From Echinometra lucunter (taxonomy: Eukaryota > Echinodermata > Echinoidea > Camarodonta > Echinometridae): 64,000 nt of DNA. A program made the translations under genes and the position numbers. Shown piece after piece: positions 59,125 through 64,000 of this stretch. The notes beneath the pieces are model-generated. The model ran no database searches. It saw nothing but the letters and a program-made list of their open reading frames with translations, and was not told where the DNA came from. The DNA lies in the NCBI GenBank assembly GCA_029962745.1, contig CM057162.1, positions 7,819,080 through 7,883,079 on the forward strand, in the 5' to 3' direction. Position 1 is the stretch's first letter; each line of letters begins with the position of its first letter.

Positions 59125-60366
59125 GTCTATGACCTCATTTCATGGATACTGAATATATTCAGTGGATGGCCTGTGTTTTCATGGACAATAAAAGATAAAA
59201 AAAATTATATCTACACATTGTTAAGTTGACGAAATTTGAATATTCAATGTGAGGAACAAAATCACACAAGCACTGAAAGTGCAACATTTTGACAGATATA
59301 ATATATTCAGTGGATGGCCTGTGTTTGTGACCAAGTACACAGGTAATACAGGATTGTCTCAAATACATGACTGACCAATGAGATTACAGAATTCATGTAC
59401 ACTAAAAGATAAAAAAATTATATCTGCACACTGTTAAGTTGACGAAAGTTGAATATTCAATGTGAGGAACAAACCATACAAGCACTATGAAAGTGGAACA
59501 TTTTGACAGATGTAATTCAATAATTCTTGCAAGGCTATCAGTTCATGAAATACATTGTAGATATGAAATGCACAAATCCAAGAAAATACAAAATATGCCA
59601 ACAGTACAAAAATAGTTATACAAGCTAAGAACTGCATGAAAAGTAAAATATATTTTTGCTTTCTCATAAACCACAAGGTCTTCTACGTCTCTTGTAAAGA
59701 TTTTACTTGTCTGCTCCATTACAATATCTACTTCAATCTGTCTAAAAATTGCTAGAATTTGCAAAAAACTAATTACATGTACTTTGCAATCAATAGATAA
59801 TATATATATTGCAATGATACCATTCTTGAGTTACCGTTACTATAAAATCTCTGCTTTTCATGATTCAAATGAAGTTTGTTAGCATGTAACTTATTACTAA
59901 ATGTCCATAATTCATGTCTGACATTTCACATCTACCACTGTGCAAATATAGTACAAGAAAATTAAAAATGTGTTAAGATTCATAAAAGTCATTTGCATAC
60001 ACTGAAGTTAATAATGAACTTAGAATTGATATCCTAGGGACATCACACACTATATTATCAACTGGTTTGAGATATTGACATCTTCCATCAAAAATTAAGT
60101 AAGTTCTTTCTTCCTTACTTCAATCATGCTTTGGTTCAAATGACAGAACCAGTATTCTCTGAAAGAGAGGAGGGTTCACATAAATAATAAAGTTATCATA
60201 TTTTGAATGGGGGGAATATGGCGTGACCATGGTGATGTATTAAGTATGAGAAAACAGTGACCAGAGGCCATATGCACACCTCAATCCACCTCTGTCAATG
60301 GCTGTGGAAGCAGTGCATGGAAAAGGATGAAATCAGTGGACAGACAAGGATATGATGCTTTCAGAA

Positions 60367-60447
60367 TTAACCTGTTGCCTACTGAATTTTCTATTTCCCA
60401 TAGGCTTAGTACAAGTACCACCCGCTTCCAGTAGGCAACAGCTTAAG
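60367..60447. repeat. Short hairpin repeat, family 2, in copy C
   Basis: TTAACCTGTTGCCTACTGAA ... CGCTTCCAGTAGGCAACAGC, the inverted homologue of 9655-9731. The stem is slightly better paired than in copy A. Confidence 0.75.
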
Positions 60448-60737
60448 ATTCAGTCAGAAATGTGATGACATCAGGTACATTTTCTACAATGTAAATGTGG
60501 CTGGTCTTATGTAGTCAAAATTTATAGATCATTCTTTCATCCCTCTCAGAGGGACAGTTTCTTCACTTCTTTACTTTCATTTAAACATAATGATCCAATT
60601 TTATGCGATATAGCTGAGAAACCAAGGATCGAGAATTACTTCTGTATTTCAGAATTACAGGTATAAGTAAACTGAAACATATTGCATTTATCTAGAGGAT
60701 TATCTTCTCCCAAAGGCATCACCACTGCACACATGGT

Positions 60738-60801
60738 TCATCGCTTGGATTTCTTCCTGTCTGGACCTTCCCTGCTGCCCTTTTTCCTCTTCCGTTTCTG
60801 C
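60738..60801 (-). CDS. Last coding exon, gene copy C
   Basis: Minus strand, after a TTTTTTGTACTTATCAG acceptor: it completes the split Arg codon and encodes QKRKRKKGSREGPDRKKSKR followed by TGA. It has the same length (64 bases) and phase as 9285-9348, with ten changes in twenty residues but no frameshift or stop. The basic character is kept or increased. This pattern fits a diverging paralogue still under some constraint. Confidence 0.6.
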
Positions 60802-61074
60802 CTGATAAGTACAAAAAAAAACATAAAAGTTTAAATTTTCATTGCAGGTTTCATGAGAATAAAGTTGACCTGATGAATACATAAACATGTTTTTAACTTG
60901 GCCACTGCAATATCTAAATAGTATATTTGTAAATTGCCAAATCCTGGACAGAATTTTTCACAATAATGTTTTGCACATTGCTCTATTGATTCTCATGGGA
61001 ATGATACAATACATTTATCAAGGCTGGCTTCCCCCCCCCCCTCCCTCTGACTGAAAAAACATGTCTCCTTTCAA

Positions 61075-61679
61075 CAGTCAGGGAGACTCCCTGCTTTGAG
61101 GGAACGCTGAGTTCCTTTGTTTTAGGGAAAATTGACTCATTAAAGTTTGCTCTGACTGGGAAGACCGCTGTGAAACGTGTATTAAGTCAATTGCTTTCAC
61201 TTGACTGCTGTCTTTAAAAAATTCATATAAAAAACCCCATCACTTGTGAATGTAGAAAATGAATCAATGAAAGATCGATAAGTAAGCTAACTCCACGCAA
61301 AAAATATATATTCACAAGCGATGGAAGTTTTTTTTTATATGATTTTTTTTTCTAAATTTATTTTGTGATTCGGCGAGCTGCAGAAAATGTCCCAGGCGTG
61401 CTATATTATCTGCGGCTGGATTTGTGTAATCGAGATGAAGCGCTGGCCACACACGCGCTATGTACGGCGACAGGTGAGGAGAGCGAGAGAGAGAGAGAGA
61501 CCGCGAGAGAGATTACCGGTATGTAATTCTCACTTGTTGAATTTATAACAGCTGGAATTAGAATTTTATAACAATTGACCTTGTGTGTTCACATGGGGTC
61601 ATTAGGTCATCTCCGCTGGCCATTCAATATAAAATTAAACAATTCAATCTTCCCTCAAAACAGGGAGTCTCCGTGACTG
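61075..61679. mobile_element. 605 bp TIR element in the copy C intron
   Basis: TTCAA is duplicated (61070-61074, 61680-61684). The ends are CAGTCAGGGAGACTCCCTG and, reversed, CAGTCACGGAGACTCCCTG, continuing TTTGAGGGAA; about 30 bp of terminal repeat. The copy A intron (8972-9284) shows the empty site near GCAGTCAGTTCGAAGG. Inside is a CpG-rich patch (61370-61480) and a (GA)n run. The patch has a 29-codon frame, MSQACYIICGWICVIEMKRW and onward, followed by a GTGAGG donor. This may be captured exon-like DNA, or chance. Confidence 0.85.
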
Positions 61680-61709
61680 TTCAACTAACTGCAACTACAG
61701 GCAGCTTAC

Positions 61710-61770
61710 CTAGTTCCAGAAGTATGAGGATTTTGAGCACTGTCATCTCCCTCAAGTTTGGATTTCGGAG
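61710..61770 (-). CDS. Penultimate coding exon, gene copy C
   Basis: Minus strand, between TTCTTTCCCTCCACTCTCAG and GTAAGCTGCC. It has 61 bases, the same phases as 8911-8971, and reads PKSKLEGDDSAQNPHTSGT before the split Arg. Four residues differ from copy A; the LEGDDSA and NPHTSGT blocks are identical. The upstream exons of this copy would lie beyond 61770 towards or past the window end and were not found. Confidence 0.6.
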
Positions 61771-61860
61771 CTGAGAGTGGAGGGAAAGAAGAAACCAATC
61801 CATCATTAAAGTCATATTCAAAGATGTCATAATTACATGTTATACCTATGACAGGATATT

Positions 61861-64000
61861 AAAACAAATCAACAGCACTGTGCTGCCTTAAAACCTAGAA
61901 TTACCAAGTTCAGGTAAGTTCAGTGGTGCTCATTTGGTTGATTTCAGGAAAAGTTAATGGACCGGCTTGTTGCTAATTTCTTGAACCACCATAGGAATCC
62001 TAGAGGTATTTTGGAAAGACCATTTTGCTTTGAAATTGCCTGAAGGTTTGATACTTTGCTAACCACAATCCTTATCCATTATCTTCAAATCATTACATCA
62101 GAATGAGCTTACCGAAATACTTAGAACAAATGTACTAACTGCAAACATTGAAATTTGTCACTTTCACTATCGTAAGAGCCACAATATAATTTGTTTTTCT
62201 AAATTTACACAAAGATGATTACTGCAAATTTTTCACTGTCTTTCAGTAGCAAATCATGACACATAAAACACCTACAAAAAGTACAAGAGAGAATAGAACA
62301 TAAAAAGGAACAAGGCATGCCCAAACACAAGCACCATCTTCAGTGAATCTCACCATGCAAATGAGAATGTGTTTCTTTCGTTTGGCAGCTTCACTATACT
62401 AAGTAATAATTAATGATGTTTTTATTTTATTCAGGGGAAATTAGACAATGCTGTCTGCATATATTTGTGTTCCTCTTTTCATTTCAAGGAGCCTTAACTG
62501 TCTCTTTGCATTGCATAGTGTGTGTGTGTGGGGGAGGGGGGGGGGGGAGGGGGTCTGTGATGTGAATGAGCGCAACATGTTGACCCGCACCATGACTTGG
62601 ATGTTAAAAGGTTTTTTAACCTTGTCACATGGCTGTGAATATCATCAGTGGTGCCACATTCCTGAAAGGTTCAGCCTTGTTATCTATATAATGATTAAAT
62701 ACGTTTAAAAACTACAGAGGAAAATACAACAAATAAATGACATCCTGGACAAAAATAAAGGTTAACGCACCTTCGAGAGTTGTACCTTTGGTTTTGAATT
62801 TGGTGATGCCACCCTCAAAGGTACAAAAATGTATCATGTTTTCAATGGCTTTCAGTGAAGTTAATTGACATTTCGACCTTTGAACTACCGGTAAGTCAGA
62901 TTTGACCTATTTCTGGAACTTGACCTGTGCCTTCAAGGGATGTAAATCTATTAAACTGGTGATCATACCTCAAAGGTAAAATGTAAAGTGATTGATTCTG
63001 AAAGTTCACTGACCTTTTGATCTTTTAAAATGACCTATTTACATGTACAAACACGACATGCACTTTTACGAGATATGCATATCCAAGAATTACTTGTACA
63101 CTGCACATAAACCAAACTCTGAAAGGAGAAGTACGTGAACCATGCTTGAAGTCTAAATTCTGAAAATTAGTTATCATAAAATCTACTGAACTATATATCA
63201 TATTAAAAAGAAAAGAATAGCCTTTGATTTGCATGTAGTTACAAATTGTGAACATTCCTGCATGAATGATTATGACTCATTACATAAAATAATGCTTATT
63301 TTCAGACTTTCTGTGATCATTGAAGCATAACTCATGATCCTTCGATGATCGTGGCTTTTTCATTCATCTTCCTGATAGATGCCATAATATCCTTTAATCT
63401 GATATAGAATTCTTAGTATTTCAATTTATATGACTTATTTTGAAAACATTTTTGAATGAATTATTTTCTAGCGACTATTGCCTAAATGACTTAGTACAGG
63501 GGTTATCAATTTGATTCATAATTCACATTTCAGTTTTAAAAAATGGGATAACCATAAGAGTTATAGTGTAAAAATACCAGTCTGAAAGTTTCAAAGAATA
63601 ATATGCACAGGAAGCATTTTTAAAAATATTAAAAATGTGAACTAATGTTTGATAAATATACAAGGGTCGGTTGCACGGACTAGACATAAGGAGTGCGCAT
63701 GCGCGGATGGCTCACCGGACCACACTGTGTGTATTGGCGTATCATGCGGAGGGAGGCAAAAAACATTCGTTTTTAATTCGAGCAAAACGATCCTCTTATT
63801 TTATTGTCTTTGAGACCAAAATATAAAAATAAAAATAAATAATAATAAAATCGCGGTTTGCGTCTTACTAACATTTTTTCATTCCAAATAATGGTTGGTT
63901 ACAGGGTTTTTGAGTACAAATACAAGTACTCATGTACACATGTTTCATCTTAGTTTGATGATTTTTTAAATCCGCTACTCACAAAGTTAGCCAATGCCTT
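61861..64000. other. No exon seen; expected upstream part of copy C
   Basis: If copy C is a whole minus-strand gene its earlier exons should be here or beyond 64000. I see no signal-peptide exon like 3689-3781 on the minus strand. A G-rich run is at 62530-62551. CpG-bearing sequence at 63680-63760 (GCGCATGCGC, CCGGACC) could be a promoter or a repeat. Confidence 0.4.

Larger units (their letters stand above)
56795..61860 (-). repeat. Segmental copy C, inverted (partner of about 8830-13920)
   Basis: Read on the minus strand this follows 8830-13920: the two terminal exons, the intron between them and about 4 kb of 3' sequence, ending at the block TTTGGCCAACTCGGTTTCAG. Identity is lower than between A and B, and the tail exons differ at many residues. 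C-only insertions are at 58718-59124 and 61075-61679. A stretch around ATATTCAGTGGATGGCC and AAAAGATAAAAAAATTATATCT is doubled at 59150-59520. Confidence 0.9.

Noticed and set aside
1..64000. CRISPR arrays, rRNA genes, operons or prophage
   Set aside because: Nothing of the kind is present. The tandem repeats here lack unique spacers of constant size and the DNA is eukaryotic in organisation.

Overview
The window is animal nuclear DNA, not bacterial. It is AT-rich, has no long open frames, has short exons with GT-AG borders, two 500-base N gaps (7531-8030 and 51025-51524), many microsatellites and dense miniature transposons. The very frequent palindrome TACATGTA, tRNA-derived SINEs with (ATT)n tails and MITEs carrying a CCCCGTTTCATAAA end point to a marine deuterostome, most likely an echinoderm such as a sea urchin. 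The organism call is inference.

One gene family can be followed. Copy A (about 385-9348, plus strand) has a signal-peptide first exon at 3689-3781 and two terminal exons at 8911-8971 and 9285-9348 that encode a Ser/Lys/Arg-rich C-terminus. Copy B (18316 to about 23880) repeats the first exon and its following intron. Copy C (56795 to about 61860, minus strand) repeats the two terminal exons and about 4 kb downstream of them in inverted orientation. A and B are near-identical apart from indels and may be two haplotypes or a recent tandem duplication. C is more diverged, with amino-acid changes in the tail, and looks like a paralogue. The protein is not recognised and its middle exons are not securely located.

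Comparing the copies gives natural empty sites, so several insertions can be bounded: a 2.7 kb hAT-like element just upstream of exon 1 in A only (925-3623), a 367 bp TIR element in B only (19553-19919), a 163 bp element in A only (6150-6312), a 5'-truncated RTE-type retroposon in A but not C (11846-12334), and two TIR elements in C but not A (58718-59124 and 61075-61679). Other elements are bounded by target duplications (41203-41471, 50277-50431) or by nesting in another repeat (31510-31838 in a SINE, 36859-37371 in a small hairpin repeat).

The 24-51 kb middle holds no gene I can support. It has simple repeats, long purine tracts, a 75+75 bp palindrome, two families of short hairpin repeats and a CAT/CAC tract. 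The 51.5-56.8 kb part is a transposon graveyard: a full-length tRNA-derived SINE, minus-strand LINE pieces with an RT YVDD box, a roughly 150 bp tandem repeat, and an unfamiliar CpG-rich array whose CCG steps recur every 10-11 bp. That helically phased array is the most unusual signal here.
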